Part shown: positions 46,080 through 55,741 of the stretch, piece by piece | Layout: every line of letters starts with the position of its first letter | How positions within the stretch are numbered: position 1 is the stretch's first letter | From: Pseudooctadecabacter jejudonensis | GTDB lineage: Bacteria; Pseudomonadota; Alphaproteobacteria; Rhodobacterales; Rhodobacteraceae | Assembly (NCBI RefSeq): GCF_900172275.1 | Contig: NZ_FWFT01000002.1 | Coordinates: 682,001 to 746,000, forward strand | DNA: 64,000 nucleotides | Direction: 5' to 3' | The notes under the pieces: generated by a model | Seen by the model: only the letters and a program-made list of their open reading frames with translations | The model's database searches: none | Told to the model about the DNA's origin: nothing | Program-made: the position numbers and the translations under genes

Positions 46080-46685
46080 TTATCGCCCCAGCACCCGCAT
46101 CAGTGTGCGCCACAAGATCACCACATCAAAACAGACCGATGCCTGTCGGGCGTATATCAGATCAAGGGTCGCTTTGCGCGGGATGCACCGACGCACGTAG
46201 ATGCGTTCCGTTTCCTCGGCGGAGGAGGCAGCGGCGATCAGACGTTCTTCGTGTCGGTGAAAATAAAGCGTCGCCAGCCCCGTGATCCCCGGACGGCACC
46301 GCAACACGCGACCGTACAGATCGGGGAAAGCATCGGTGTATTGACGCAACGGCGGGCGAGGGCCAACCATGCTCATGTCGCCGCGCAGAACGTTGATCGC
46401 CTGTGGCAATTCATCCAGCCGAAAACGGCGCAGCGTGCGCCCGATGGGTGTGATGCGGCCCGTTTTGTCAGCACCAGTCACACCCGCATTTTCAGCCGCG
46501 TCAACCACGGTCATCGTCCGAAACTTGATCAGCGCAAAGGACTGGGACGGGGTGCGCATGCGTTCGGCAATATAAAACACAGGGCCCCTGTCCGACCGTT
46601 TGATCAGAACTGCGATGACAATCATGGCAGGCGCAAAAAGCGTCAGGATCAAAGCGGCGCAAACAATATCAAACAGTCGTTTCAT
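46080..46685 (-). CDS. Bacterial sugar transferase (undecaprenyl-phosphate type)
   Basis: A 201-residue initiating glycosyltransferase that links a sugar-1-phosphate to the undecaprenyl lipid carrier. One N-terminal membrane helix (about 5-25), then SFALIKFRTM, the LRRFRLDELPQAINVLRGDMSMVGPRPP block and the RPGITGLATLYF segment define the family. The start is ATG 46685, overlapping the upstream epimerase stop (ATGA). It is the short, WbaP/WcaJ-catalytic-domain form without the extra N-terminal helices. It probably starts the polymer made by this region. Confidence 0.92.
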   Translation of the reverse strand: MKRLFDIVCAALILTLFAPAMIVIAVLIKRSDRGPVFYIAERMRTPSQSFALIKFRTMTVVDAAENAGVTGADKTGRITPIGRTLRRFRLDELPQAINVLRGDMSMVGPRPPLRQYTDAFPDLYGRVLRCRPGITGLATLYFHRHEERLIAAASSAEETERIYVRRCIPRKATLDLIYARQASVCFDVVILWRTLMRVLGR

Positions 46686-47548
46686 AGCGCGTGGTCCTGC
46701 GCCACTTGGCCCGCCATTTCGGCCGGATAATCTGCGTCCCATGGCAAAGAAACCACCCTTTGCAGGGCGTCGGTCGACAGCACGACGCGCGGGGGCACGC
46801 CGGTTGGCGTGGGGGCGTCGTCCCATTTAAGGTCAGGGAAAACATGATCGCGATAGGCCACCAACACGCGGTCCAGCGGCACGGGCGTCGGTGCCGCGAT
46901 ATTGAGTATCCGCAGCGGTTCAGCAGGTCGTGGGACAAGGGTGCGAATGACGTCAAACAGGTCCGCAGGCCCAATGTAGGACCGCACGGGTACGGACCCG
47001 TCGGGGTATCTGTGCAGCGTCATCGGCGACCCCTTGCCATGGTGTGTGGCCGCGATCCGGGTCAATGCATCGGCGCCCGCAACATTCCCGATCCGCAGAA
47101 TTGTGACCGCAGGGCAATCTGCGGTGTCGGTCAAACCGCGCGCCACATCCTCCATCCGTGCTTTGCTGATGCCGTAGGGCGTAAGGGGCGACAGCGCGGC
47201 GCTCTCCTCAAAATCCGCCCCATCGCCCGCACCGTAGACTGCAACTGACGAGGCCAAGATGACATGCGCGACCCCGGCGGACGCGCAGTGTTTCAGCAGG
47301 CTTTCCACAAACGTCACATTGATGGCGGTCAGCGCCGCCGTATCGCCATTGGCGGAGCCGATCATATTGATCACGGTGCTGTCTTTCGCCGCGATCAGGC
47401 CCGTCTCCGCCGCGTCGAAATCACCTGACCACACAATATCGGCGCCTGCGCTGCGGCCTTGCGACACCCAGCCTGCTTGAGCACGCCGCGCATGCCGGAT
47501 CAGTGATCCGCCCAATTTGCCCTGTGCCCCAAGCACGATTGTCGCCAT
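46682..47548 (-). CDS. NAD-dependent epimerase/dehydratase family protein
   Basis: A 288-residue SDR-type sugar-nucleotide enzyme. GAQGKLGGSL is a somewhat unusual cofactor loop, SSVAVYG and YGISK give the active site. The start is ATG 47548, with GGAGG 7 bases upstream; a GTG six bases earlier is less likely. It is coupled to the sugar transferase gene (ATGA) and divergent from yjbH across 125 bases, so it belongs to the polysaccharide cluster. Exact reaction unknown. Confidence 0.85.
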   Translation of the reverse strand: MATIVLGAQGKLGGSLIRHARRAQAGWVSQGRSAGADIVWSGDFDAAETGLIAAKDSTVINMIGSANGDTAALTAINVTFVESLLKHCASAGVAHVILASSVAVYGAGDGADFEESAALSPLTPYGISKARMEDVARGLTDTADCPAVTILRIGNVAGADALTRIAATHHGKGSPMTLHRYPDGSVPVRSYIGPADLFDVIRTLVPRPAEPLRILNIAAPTPVPLDRVLVAYRDHVFPDLKWDDAPTPTGVPPRVVLSTDALQRVVSLPWDADYPAEMAGQVAQDHAL

Positions 47549-47673
47549 GGTCACCCTCCGACACAGCTGTGCGTTTGTTCGCGTTATGGCATAAATCCCC
47601 CAACTCGGAACTACTTTGTCGTCAGGAAAAATTGACCTTGCGGAACCAAAGGCGAGAATGCGAAACGGTTTCT

Positions 47674-49809
47674 ATGAACAGTTCAAAACACCTTGTAGGG
47701 CTGTCTGCCCTCGCCCTGACGACGATTTTGTCAACGCCCGCCGTGGCGGACGACGATTGGCGCGCGACGTATTCGCTGTATGGGACACCGGGAATCATCG
47801 ATATTCCGACGGCGGTGGCCCCCAAAGACGGGGAAATCTCGGCGACTTTGGGTGGGTTTGGCGACACGCAAAGGGCGACATTTTCGTTCCAGCTTTTGCC
47901 GCGTTTGTCTGCGAACTTCCGGTACTCATGGATTGATACCTTCGATCGCAGCTTTGATGCGCAGTACCAACTGGCCTACGAGGGTGAGTACCGGCCCGCG
48001 ATTGCCATCGGCCTTCGGGATTTTCTGGGCACGGGGCGCTACAGCAGTGAATATATCGTCGCCACGAAAACGCTTGGGTCGAATGTCCGTGTGACGGGTG
48101 GTCTCGGCTGGGGGCGTTTGGGCACAATTGGTGGATTTACGAACCCGTTGGGCGTGATCGACGAAGGATTTGAAACGCGCCCTGACGACAGTGTTGAAAC
48201 CGGCGGAACCGTCTTGGCCGGCCAGTTTTTCCGCGGGGACGCGGCTTTCTTCGGGGGCGTGGAATGGCGCCTGAACGACGAATGGACGGTGCTGGCGGAA
48301 TATTCCTCCGACGCCTATGAGCGCGAAATCGAACTAACCGGGTTCGAACGTAAATCGCCCCTCAATTTCGGTATCACATGGGAGCCGAACGACTCAGTCC
48401 AGCTGGGTGGTTATTACGCCTACGGCAACGAAATCGGCCTGTCCGCTACGATCATTGTTGATCCGACGACGCGCAGCGCGCCAAGCGGGTTGGACAGCCC
48501 ACCCTTGCCTGTGGCCATTCGGGGCGAAAACGTCATCGCAGCCGCGTCTTGGGCGACGCCGCAAGACCAAGCTGTCGGTGTTGATATTCTAGGTCAGGTC
48601 CTGGCCACCGACGGGTTCCGCCTGCTGGGTGCTGAGGTTGTTGGGACCGCGCTTCGGGTGCGCTACGAAAACACCTCATTTCGTGCCGAGGCCCAAGGCT
48701 TGGGCCGTGTCGCGCGCATTTTGACGAATGCAGCCCCGCAGAACATCGAGACCTTTGTTCTTGAACCGTCGCGTCGGGGGATTGCCCTGTCGTCCGTTAC
48801 ATTGCGCCGCAGTGATCTGGAGCGGTTGGAAAACACCGCTGGCGCATCCGACCGCATTTATGAACGTGCCTTGTTTGCGGATGCCGCGGGGCCTGCACCG
48901 GCGATTGAGTTTGAAACTGACAACGCCGCGTTCCTGTGGGGTGTCTATCCCTATTTGGAACTGTCCTTGTTTGATGGTGATAAACCCGTCCGCGGGGATG
49001 TCGGGATTGAGGCGACGTTCCAGTACGAATTTCGACCCAACCTTTTGTTGGCAGGCACCTTCCGTCAGCGTCTTGCTGGCAACCGCGATGAGGTGGGTGC
49101 GATTGCAGCCTCGACTTTGCCGGACGTGCGGCGGTCTGTTTTACGCTATGGGGCCGAAACCGGCAACGGGATCGAGAACCTCTTTGTAGCCTGGTACGGC
49201 CGTCCTGGCCGTGACCTTTATAGCCGCGTTTCGGTGGGCTATCTGGAACGTCAGTTCGGCGGAATTTCAACAGAATTGCTGTGGAAACCCACCACAAGCC
49301 GCCTCGCACTCGGGGCTGAGCTAAACTACACCCTGCTACGCGATTTTGATCTTGGGTTCGGGTTCCGCCCCACCTGTATCGACGAAGACTGCACCATCCG
49401 TGGCGATGGTGACTATGATGTCGTGACCGGGCACCTTTCGGCCTATTACGACTTTGAAAATGGATATCAGGCGCAGGTGGATGTCGGTCGGTATTTGGCC
49501 GGGGACTGGGGCGCGACGTTCAGTCTGGATCGCGAATTCGACAATGGCTGGAAAGTCGGCGCTTATTTCACCCTGACCGACGTCCCGTTTGAAGATTTCG
49601 GCGAAGGATCGTTCGACAAAGGCATCCGGCTGGAAATTCCGTTGGATTGGGCTGTCGGTACGCCAACACGGGACACCAGTGCTGCGAATTTGCAGTCTCT
49701 GGCCCGCGACGGTGGCGCGCGGTTGGAGGTCGATGGCCGTCTGTACAATGTGGTGCGCAATGGGCATGCCTCACAAATGCAAGACAACTGGGGACGGTTC
49801 TGGCGATGA
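47674..49809 (+). CDS. YjbH-type outer-membrane exopolysaccharide protein
   Basis: A 711-residue exported protein with a signal peptide (about 1-27, ending TPAVA). The YjbH family begins right after with YSLYGTPGIIDIPTA. The rest is rich in beta-strand repeats with aromatic ends, as in outer-membrane barrels. In E. coli, yjbEFGH makes and exports an exopolysaccharide under RcsB control. The next gene is the YjbF-like lipoprotein, with ATGA overlap. The start is ATG 47674 because only from here is there a signal peptide. No GfcC/YjbG-like gene is present. Confidence 0.88.
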   Translation: MNSSKHLVGLSALALTTILSTPAVADDDWRATYSLYGTPGIIDIPTAVAPKDGEISATLGGFGDTQRATFSFQLLPRLSANFRYSWIDTFDRSFDAQYQLAYEGEYRPAIAIGLRDFLGTGRYSSEYIVATKTLGSNVRVTGGLGWGRLGTIGGFTNPLGVIDEGFETRPDDSVETGGTVLAGQFFRGDAAFFGGVEWRLNDEWTVLAEYSSDAYEREIELTGFERKSPLNFGITWEPNDSVQLGGYYAYGNEIGLSATIIVDPTTRSAPSGLDSPPLPVAIRGENVIAAASWATPQDQAVGVDILGQVLATDGFRLLGAEVVGTALRVRYENTSFRAEAQGLGRVARILTNAAPQNIETFVLEPSRRGIALSSVTLRRSDLERLENTAGASDRIYERALFADAAGPAPAIEFETDNAAFLWGVYPYLELSLFDGDKPVRGDVGIEATFQYEFRPNLLLAGTFRQRLAGNRDEVGAIAASTLPDVRRSVLRYGAETGNGIENLFVAWYGRPGRDLYSRVSVGYLERQFGGISTELLWKPTTSRLALGAELNYTLLRDFDLGFGFRPTCIDEDCTIRGDGDYDVVTGHLSAYYDFENGYQAQVDVGRYLAGDWGATFSLDREFDNGWKVGAYFTLTDVPFEDFGEGSFDKGIRLEIPLDWAVGTPTRDTSAANLQSLARDGGARLEVDGRLYNVVRNGHASQMQDNWGRFWR

Positions 49810-50465
49810 CATTGAAAACACTCTGTGCGGCATCTGCCCTCGCCGTTCTCGCGTCCTGCGGGCCGCTGGGACAAGGCGTTACGACGTCCACGTTCACATC
49901 GGTTGCGGCCCCATTGTTCGGGACGTCCGACAATGAGGTTGAGGTTGCGGCCCCTCAGGCACAGTTGACCCGCGCGGCGATTGAAGCCTCTGATGCTGAG
50001 TTGATGTTGGTCAGCTTGGTGTCCCGTGCGTCTGTCGATGTCATGACGCGCATCTCAACGTCATCGCGATCCGACACATGGATCAGCACCGACGGTGTTT
50101 CTGTGACACTGGTCGATGGGATGATCGTAGCATCGCGCGGGACCGGATTTGACCTGATGGGGGCCGATACGGCAGCGGCGCGCCAGTCTTTGCGGCGCGG
50201 CGGGAGCCATACGCGAACCTACGATTTTCTCGATAGCCTCGACCAGATCGTGACTGAACAGTTCAACTGCGAAATGACCTTTCTTGAGGCCGATGTCATC
50301 ACCATCGTCGAAAGGACCTATAGCACTAGAAAATGGCGTGAAGACTGCGCCGGATCCGGCGTTCGGTTTGCGAATCTCTATTGGGTTGGCCCGTCGGGAC
50401 AGATTGTTCAATCACGTCAGTACCTGTCGACAGGCATTGGCTACATCGTTTTTCAGCCTCTTTGA
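49806..50465 (+). CDS. YjbF-type lipoprotein
   Basis: A 219-residue lipoprotein with signal peptide and lipobox LASC (Cys at about residue 18), then a mixed alpha/beta domain. The ATG overlaps the yjbH stop (ATGA), which fixes the start and marks translational coupling. YjbF-family (GfcB) lipoproteins work with YjbH-type barrels at the outer membrane to export capsule or exopolysaccharide. Family assignment rests on length, lipobox and neighbour. Confidence 0.82.
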   Translation: MTLKTLCAASALAVLASCGPLGQGVTTSTFTSVAAPLFGTSDNEVEVAAPQAQLTRAAIEASDAELMLVSLVSRASVDVMTRISTSSRSDTWISTDGVSVTLVDGMIVASRGTGFDLMGADTAAARQSLRRGGSHTRTYDFLDSLDQIVTEQFNCEMTFLEADVITIVERTYSTRKWREDCAGSGVRFANLYWVGPSGQIVQSRQYLSTGIGYIVFQPL

Positions 50466-50641
50466 CGGTAATTTAGGCGGAATATTGGGCCCTACGGCGT
50501 GAAATAGACAAAAAAGTGGCAATCTGGCACTCATCTTGCGTCTGGCCGAAAAAAAACCGTGCGTTTTGGAAAAGGGCCAATTATATCTGTGTCAAAGCAA
50601 TCAATACGTGTGCTGTGCGCATTAACCGATCAGGAGTTTCC

Positions 50642-50872
50642 ATGTTCAAGAAGACACTTATCACCGCAACTGCAGTTGCAGCCCTGTCCACCACAGCATT
50701 CGCTGGTGACATTTCCCCAGCCGGTACAGACGATGATGAAATCATCCTGATCCCAACAGTTCCAGTTGGTTCCAGCGCTGGTATCCTCGGCTCTGCTGGT
50801 GGTGCAGCTGTTCCTGCGATCCTCGGCGCGGCCCTGTTGGCTGCTGCAATTGCTGCAGGCGGTTCTTCCTAA
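50642..50872 (+). CDS. Small YjbE-like secreted protein, Ala/Gly-rich
   Basis: A 76-residue protein with a signal peptide (1-21, ending TAFA). The mature part begins with an acidic stretch (GDISPAGTDDDE), then turns Gly/Ala/Ser-rich, and ends in a hydrophobic Ala-rich helix and GGSS. E. coli YjbE is a similarly tiny, exported Ala/Gly/Ser-rich protein beside yjbF-H, so by size, composition and place this is a functional analogue, not a proven homologue. It lies 176 bases after the YjbF-like gene and has its own terminator. AGGAG precedes the ATG. Confidence 0.72.
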   Translation: MFKKTLITATAVAALSTTAFAGDISPAGTDDDEIILIPTVPVGSSAGILGSAGGAAVPAILGAALLAAAIAAGGSS

Positions 50873-50895
50873 GAATTGCGTCACATTGTGACACC

Positions 50896-50925
50896 AAAGG
50901 GCGGTCCAGTCGGGCCGCCCTTTTT
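50896..50925 (+). terminator. Intrinsic terminator after the YjbE-like gene
   Basis: AAAGGGCGG (50896-50904) pairs with CCGCCCTTT (50915-50923), then TTTTTG-rich sequence. It closes the plus-strand Yjb genes. Confidence 0.88.
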
Positions 50926-50957
50926 GTTTGTTGAGTTGAGTGTTTTGGGTAGGCTGT

Positions 50958-51989
50958 CTAACTGCCGCGCCGACGACCCAACATCGCCAAGCGAATAAAC
51001 ATGCGTTCCACCAACGCGCGATCCGGTGCCGTGCTGGCCGACCGCAACGTCAAATCTGTTTCTGTAATCGCGCTGAGCGCTTCCTCCAACTTTGGGCGCC
51101 CCCATCCGCTGGCCTGCCGTACCATGCGATCACGGCGCGGGCCAAAGATAGGGGGCTTCAGCCGTCCAATGCCAGAGGCCGCCCCACCGGGATCAGAGGC
51201 AGCGGTATGAAGCTGTCGGAAATGGCGCATCGCCGCGATGCATAGCGCCACAGGCTGTGTGCCTTGGGCGTAAAGCCGTGCCAGAACGGGGCCAATCTCG
51301 GCAGCCTTCAGTTCTGCCACTGCGTTCAGCAGATCATCCAAGCCGGCCTCGTTGGACTGCGGCGCGCAGGCTTCGACATCTGCAACGGTGGCTTCGGTTG
51401 GATCGCCCAGCTTAAACAGGCCCAGCTTTTCAATAGTTTGCCGCAGGTCGCCCGGCGGCATGTCGCGCGCATAGGCCCCGATTAAGTCCATCGCATCACG
51501 GCTGATATTGGCGACGCCCGCATCACGCAGATGGCCCTCGATCTCATCGCGAGAGGGGGGATCATCGTAGACACCGGCAGCATAGGCGCGCGGATGACTT
51601 TCAAAGAGCTTTCGCAACGTGGACCGCGCGGCCAGTTGCCCCGCCGTCACGATGATCTGGGCATCCCCGTCTGCCCAATCGGCCAAAGCAGGGGTGATCG
51701 CTTTGGCGACACTGTCGCCTGCTTCCTCGACGAAGGCGACGCGCGGCCCTGGAAAAAAACCTTGTGCCTTGATTGCATCGCCCAGCATCGCGGGGTCTTT
51801 GCGCAATTCGGCACCTGTCATACGGGTCAGGCGCATTTCCTCTTCGCCGTCTGGCCCCACAAGGGCCTTGATCACCTCTTGCCGTTTCAAGGCCACGCGC
51901 ATGGCGTCTGAGCCGTAAATCAGGATACCTGCGGCATTCGGATCAGGTTTGCGGAAATAGGCGGCCGCGTCGCGGGCAGTCAGTTTCAT
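50958..51989 (-). CDS. holA: DNA polymerase III subunit delta
   Basis: A 343-residue clamp-loader subunit that opens the sliding clamp ring. The N-terminal ILIYGSDAMRVALKRQEVI segment and the central DPAMLGDAIKAQGFFPGPRVAFVEEAGD are typical of HolA, and the C-terminal helical domain is complete. The ATG overlaps the lptE stop (ATGA). It is the last gene of DUF3576-leuS-lptE-holA, a widely kept order in alphaproteobacteria. Confidence 0.92.
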   Translation of the reverse strand: MKLTARDAAAYFRKPDPNAAGILIYGSDAMRVALKRQEVIKALVGPDGEEEMRLTRMTGAELRKDPAMLGDAIKAQGFFPGPRVAFVEEAGDSVAKAITPALADWADGDAQIIVTAGQLAARSTLRKLFESHPRAYAAGVYDDPPSRDEIEGHLRDAGVANISRDAMDLIGAYARDMPPGDLRQTIEKLGLFKLGDPTEATVADVEACAPQSNEAGLDDLLNAVAELKAAEIGPVLARLYAQGTQPVALCIAAMRHFRQLHTAASDPGGAASGIGRLKPPIFGPRRDRMVRQASGWGRPKLEEALSAITETDLTLRSASTAPDRALVERMFIRLAMLGRRRGS

Positions 51990-52477
51990 AGCCCGCCAGT
52001 GGCCTCGACGATGATGTCCGTCACAATCAGATCTGCCAGCGCGATCGCAAGCCGGTCACGGGCGTCGTCCTGCGCCTCTTGCGAGGCGACGGTCGTGCCA
52101 AAGGCGGAATACGCGGTGAAGGTTTCGGCCACCCCGCTGGCCAATGGGCTATCACGGCCGTCTTCGGTCAACGTCCACGTCGCTTTGCCGGGCAGATTAA
52201 ACCGGTTGATGTCTTGCGAAGAACTGATGACGACGGCGACTTCTTCAATCTCAAGATCGATCGTCAGCAGGTAGTCCCCTTGCTCCACCCGGCCCAACCG
52301 GTCTTCAAGACGTGTCCGCAGCCGAAACCCCTCAGGCGTGTTTGGCGCGCGGTAGGCGATGCGCCCCCGCAGGGACCGGCCCGAACTGGTCGGGCCATAC
52401 ACAGGTTGAAACCCGCATCCAGCCAGCGACAACGCCCCAAAAGACGTAAGGATTTGACGTCGGTTAAATGACAACAT
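51986..52477 (-). CDS. lptE: LPS-assembly lipoprotein LptE
   Basis: A 163-residue lipoprotein that plugs the LptD barrel and helps insert lipopolysaccharide into the outer membrane. The signal peptide starts with [14 protein letters not shown] and the lipobox is LAGC (Cys about residue 21), followed by GFQPVYGP, the alphaproteobacterial LptE signature. The start overlaps the leuS end by 14 bases. It is coupled to holA. Confidence 0.92.
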   Translation of the reverse strand: MLSFNRRQILTSFGALSLAGCGFQPVYGPTSSGRSLRGRIAYRAPNTPEGFRLRTRLEDRLGRVEQGDYLLTIDLEIEEVAVVISSSQDINRFNLPGKATWTLTEDGRDSPLASGVAETFTAYSAFGTTVASQEAQDDARDRLAIALADLIVTDIIVEATGGL

Positions 52478-55028
52478 TCACGATCCGGCCTGGCACAACG
52501 ATCAGCTTTTTGGGCGACCCGCCGTCCAAAGCCTTGATCACAGCGTCGTCTGCTAGCGCCAGCTTTTCAACCTCTTCTTTCGGCATGTCCTTGGGTACGG
52601 CGATTTCCGACTTACGTTTGCCGTTGATCTGGATGGGCATCGTCACGGTGTCTTCGACCAACATCGCCTCGTCTGCTGTTGGCCAAGGTGCATTCGCAAT
52701 CAGGCCCTCACCCCCCAGCATCGACCAGATGTCTTCGGCCAAATGCGGTGTCATGGGGGCCATCAATTGGGCCAGCGCTTTCATCGCTGTCCGCTTGGCG
52801 TCGGTGCCCGCCTTCGATTTCTGGATCGCAGCGGTGAACCCATAGAGCTTTGCGATGGACGCGTTAAATCCGAATGATTCCACACCTGATGTGACGTCCT
52901 GAATAGCCTTGTGCATATCCCGCAACAGCGCCTCATCCGCCTCATTCGAGGCGTGTTCACCTGCGGCAATGTCCGTGGCGATGCGGTGCACGCGCGACAA
53001 ATGTTTGAATGCCGCCTCAGCGCCAGAGGCTGTCCATTCCACATCCCGTTCGGGCGGGCTGTCGGACAGCACAAACCACCGCGCGGTGTCGGCGCCATAT
53101 TGCTGGATGATCGCCACGGGATCGACAACGTTGTTCTTGGATTTGGACATCTTGGCGGAGGGCACGATTGTCACCTCTGTCCCGTCTTTCAGGAAACCAC
53201 CGCCATCACGTAGATCAACCTCTTCGGGGTAGTGATACACTGGGCGGCCATCGGCACCGTCTGTTTTATAGATCGCGTGGGTCACCATACCTTGGGTGAA
53301 CAAGGCATCAAACGGCTCAATCGCGCTAGCAGGCAAATGGCCCGTTTTATGCATCGCGCGGGCGAAGAAGCGCGAATACAGCAGGTGCAAAATCGCGTGC
53401 TCAATCCCGCCGATGTATTGATCCACGTTCATCCAATAGTCGGCGTCAGCTTTTTCGGTCGGCGTCCTCGCATGGGGCGCTGTGAAGCGGGCGAAGTACC
53501 AGCTGCTGTCAACAAACGTGTCCATCGTGTCTGTCTCGCGTTGGGCGGGCTTGCCGCAGGCGGGGCAGGGCACATCGCGCCACGTGGGATGACGATCCAG
53601 CGGGTTGCCCGGGATGTCGAAGCTGACATCGTAGGGCAATTCAACAGGCAGGTTCTCTTTCTTTTCGGGCACGACACCGCAACTGTCGCAATGGACAACA
53701 GGAATCGGCGCGCCCCAATACCGCTGGCGGCTCAAACCCCAATCGCGCAGACGGAACTTCGTCACGCCTTGGCCCACGCCATTGGCCTCACAGAAATCGA
53801 CGGCGGCATCGATCGCTTCATTTCCGGTCTGTTCGGTCTCACCTGCAAAGCCGCGCACATAGATGACCTTTTCGGTCTTGGTGGGCACGTAGGCGTCGCC
53901 GCCGTCTTCTGGCATGGTGCTGCCGTCGTCCGTGGCGGGGGCGTAGGTGGACACCACGGGCAGGTCGTATTTACGGGCGAAATCAAGGTCGCGCTGGTCG
54001 TGGGCTGGGCAGCCGAAAATGGCGCCGGTGCCGTAGTCCATCAGGATGAAGTTGGCCACATACACGGGCAGTTCCCACGACGTATCGAACGGATGGCGCA
54101 CGCGCAGCCCCGTGTCAAAGCCCATCTTTTCGGCCTTTTCCAAGGCCTCTTCTGTGGTGCCGCCCTTGCGGCATTCGGCGTTGAACGCAGCCAGATCAGC
54201 GTTGCCCGCCTCAAGCTCCTTCGCCAGCGGATGATCGGGGGAGATCCCAACGAAGGACGCGCCGAGCAATGTATCGGGGCGGGTTGTATAAACCTCAACC
54301 CGGTCATGACTGCCCGCGGGTTCGGTGAGGGAAAACGCGAATTGCAGACCACGCGATTTGCCGATCCAGTTTTCCTGCATCAGCCGGACCTTGGCGGGCC
54401 AATCGTCCAGACCGTCCAGCGCCTCCAACAGCTCATCCGCCATGTCGGAGATTTTGAAGAACCACTGGGTCAGCTCTTTGCGTTCAACCTCAGCACCCGA
54501 ACGCCAGCCCTTGCCGTCGATGACCTGTTCGTTGGCCAGAACGGTCATGTCCACCGGATCCCAGTTGACGGTGGCGTTCTTGCGGTCGATCAGACCGGCG
54601 TCCAGCATGTCGATGAACAGCGCCTGTTGCTGGCCGTAGTATTCGGGATCGCAGGTGGCAAACATGCGTGACCAGTCGATGCCAAGGCCCAGCGGTTTCA
54701 TCTGGGCGACCATCTCGTCAATGTTGTTGTACGTCCAATCCTTGGGGTGGCCGCCCGTGGCCATGGCGGCGTTTTCGGCAGGCATCCCGAAGGCATCGAA
54801 CCCCATGGGGTGCAGCACGTTGTGACCGGTGGACAGTTTATACCGCGCAATCACGTCGCCCATGGTGTAGTTCCGCACGTGGCCGATATGGATGCGGCCG
54901 GACGGGTAGGGGAACATCTCAAGCACGTAATACTTCGGCTTGTCGTCACTGCGCACAGCTTTGAACGTGTCCGCCTTGTCCCAGGCGGCTTGCCATTTCG
55001 CTTCGATTTCTGAGGGGGTGTACGGCAT
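52464..55028 (-). CDS. leuS: Leucyl-tRNA synthetase
   Basis: An 854-residue class I synthetase charging tRNA-Leu. The ATP-site motif HIGH appears as [13 protein letters not shown], and KMSKS as [14 protein letters not shown] (about 620). Between them lie the CP1 editing domain and the zinc-binding cysteines ([17 protein letters not shown]). The start [13 protein letters not shown] matches the family N terminus. A terminator-like hairpin ends 14 bases before the ATG, and only a weak ribosome site is visible. It is the second gene of DUF3576-leuS-lptE-holA. Confidence 0.97.
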   Translation of the reverse strand: MPYTPSEIEAKWQAAWDKADTFKAVRSDDKPKYYVLEMFPYPSGRIHIGHVRNYTMGDVIARYKLSTGHNVLHPMGFDAFGMPAENAAMATGGHPKDWTYNNIDEMVAQMKPLGLGIDWSRMFATCDPEYYGQQQALFIDMLDAGLIDRKNATVNWDPVDMTVLANEQVIDGKGWRSGAEVERKELTQWFFKISDMADELLEALDGLDDWPAKVRLMQENWIGKSRGLQFAFSLTEPAGSHDRVEVYTTRPDTLLGASFVGISPDHPLAKELEAGNADLAAFNAECRKGGTTEEALEKAEKMGFDTGLRVRHPFDTSWELPVYVANFILMDYGTGAIFGCPAHDQRDLDFARKYDLPVVSTYAPATDDGSTMPEDGGDAYVPTKTEKVIYVRGFAGETEQTGNEAIDAAVDFCEANGVGQGVTKFRLRDWGLSRQRYWGAPIPVVHCDSCGVVPEKKENLPVELPYDVSFDIPGNPLDRHPTWRDVPCPACGKPAQRETDTMDTFVDSSWYFARFTAPHARTPTEKADADYWMNVDQYIGGIEHAILHLLYSRFFARAMHKTGHLPASAIEPFDALFTQGMVTHAIYKTDGADGRPVYHYPEEVDLRDGGGFLKDGTEVTIVPSAKMSKSKNNVVDPVAIIQQYGADTARWFVLSDSPPERDVEWTASGAEAAFKHLSRVHRIATDIAAGEHASNEADEALLRDMHKAIQDVTSGVESFGFNASIAKLYGFTAAIQKSKAGTDAKRTAMKALAQLMAPMTPHLAEDIWSMLGGEGLIANAPWPTADEAMLVEDTVTMPIQINGKRKSEIAVPKDMPKEEVEKLALADDAVIKALDGGSPKKLIVVPGRIVNVVI

Positions 55029-55041
55029 GAAGAGTGTCTTT

Positions 55042-55073
55042 CAAAAACAAACGCCGGGTACGATGACCCGGCG
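55042..55073 (-). terminator. Terminator-like hairpin just before leuS
   Basis: On the minus strand, CGCCGGGT and ACCCGGCG form a perfect 8-base stem with a 6-base loop, followed by TTTGTTTTTG. It lies between the DUF3576 stop (55098) and the leuS ATG (55028). It may terminate the first gene or attenuate leuS. Confidence 0.82.
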
Positions 55074-55097
55074 CGTGGAAATCAGGGTCGGCGTCTT

Positions 55098-55580
55098 TTA
55101 CAGCGCACCGTCCGCGATGCGCAACTGGCGCGCGCGCGATAGGATGGCGTCTTCGATGGCGCGGGTGGTGTCCGCCGCCGCGGGGCCTGATCGCGTCAGC
55201 AAAGCGACGTTCAGTGACCGCGCATCAAGCGCCGGATCGGTGATGGCCACAGTGGCGCGGTACGCGCGGCTGCCGCCAGGGGGCGTGCCGTAGCCCATCA
55301 CGATGACGCCGGTGAACGGATCCACTGATTCTACGGGTAGAAAGTTCAGCACATCCAGCGAGGCCGCCCAAAGATACCGGTTTACCGCAACGCTTTCGGC
55401 GCCCCGTGTGCGGATCGCCTGGGTTGTCGCGGCTTCACCACCGGACCCTGACCCAAATCCAAGGCTGCCGATAGACCCCAAAGGATTGCTGCCCAGGCTG
55501 CCGGAACCGCCGCAAGCAGCGAGGGAGGCCAAAAGACCAATGCCAAAGGTCAGGCGACGAAGGGATGTAGATAGTGTCAC
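55098..55580 (-). CDS. DUF3576 family lipoprotein
   Basis: A 160-residue exported lipoprotein with signal peptide and lipobox LAAC (Cys about residue 23), followed by a Gly/Ser-rich linker (GSGSLGSNPLGSIGSLG) and a conserved domain with NRYLWAASLDVLNFLPVESVDPFTGVI. The start is GTG 55580. The family is common upstream of leuS in alphaproteobacteria. Function unknown. Confidence 0.85.
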   Translation of the reverse strand: MTLSTSLRRLTFGIGLLASLAACGGSGSLGSNPLGSIGSLGFGSGSGGEAATTQAIRTRGAESVAVNRYLWAASLDVLNFLPVESVDPFTGVIVMGYGTPPGGSRAYRATVAITDPALDARSLNVALLTRSGPAAADTTRAIEDAILSRARQLRIADGAL

Positions 55581-55683
55581 GTGTCAGACTTTCACTTGTG
55601 CGTTGTGAAAGGTGTAGCGAAGGGGCGCGCATGTCACAAGTGTTGAAGGCAAAGCACCGGCCTGCGCACCTTGGTCAGCCCCC

Positions 55684-55716
55684 AAAAGCAAAGGGCGGCC
55701 CCCGAAGGAACCGCCC
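55684..55716 (-). terminator. Intrinsic terminator of the porin gene
   Basis: On the minus strand GGGCGG (55711-55716) pairs with CCGCCC (55693-55698), followed by TTTGCTTTT. It lies 26 bases past the porin stop codon. Confidence 0.75.
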
Positions 55717-55741
55717 CAGCTTAGCAAATCTTCAGGTTCGA

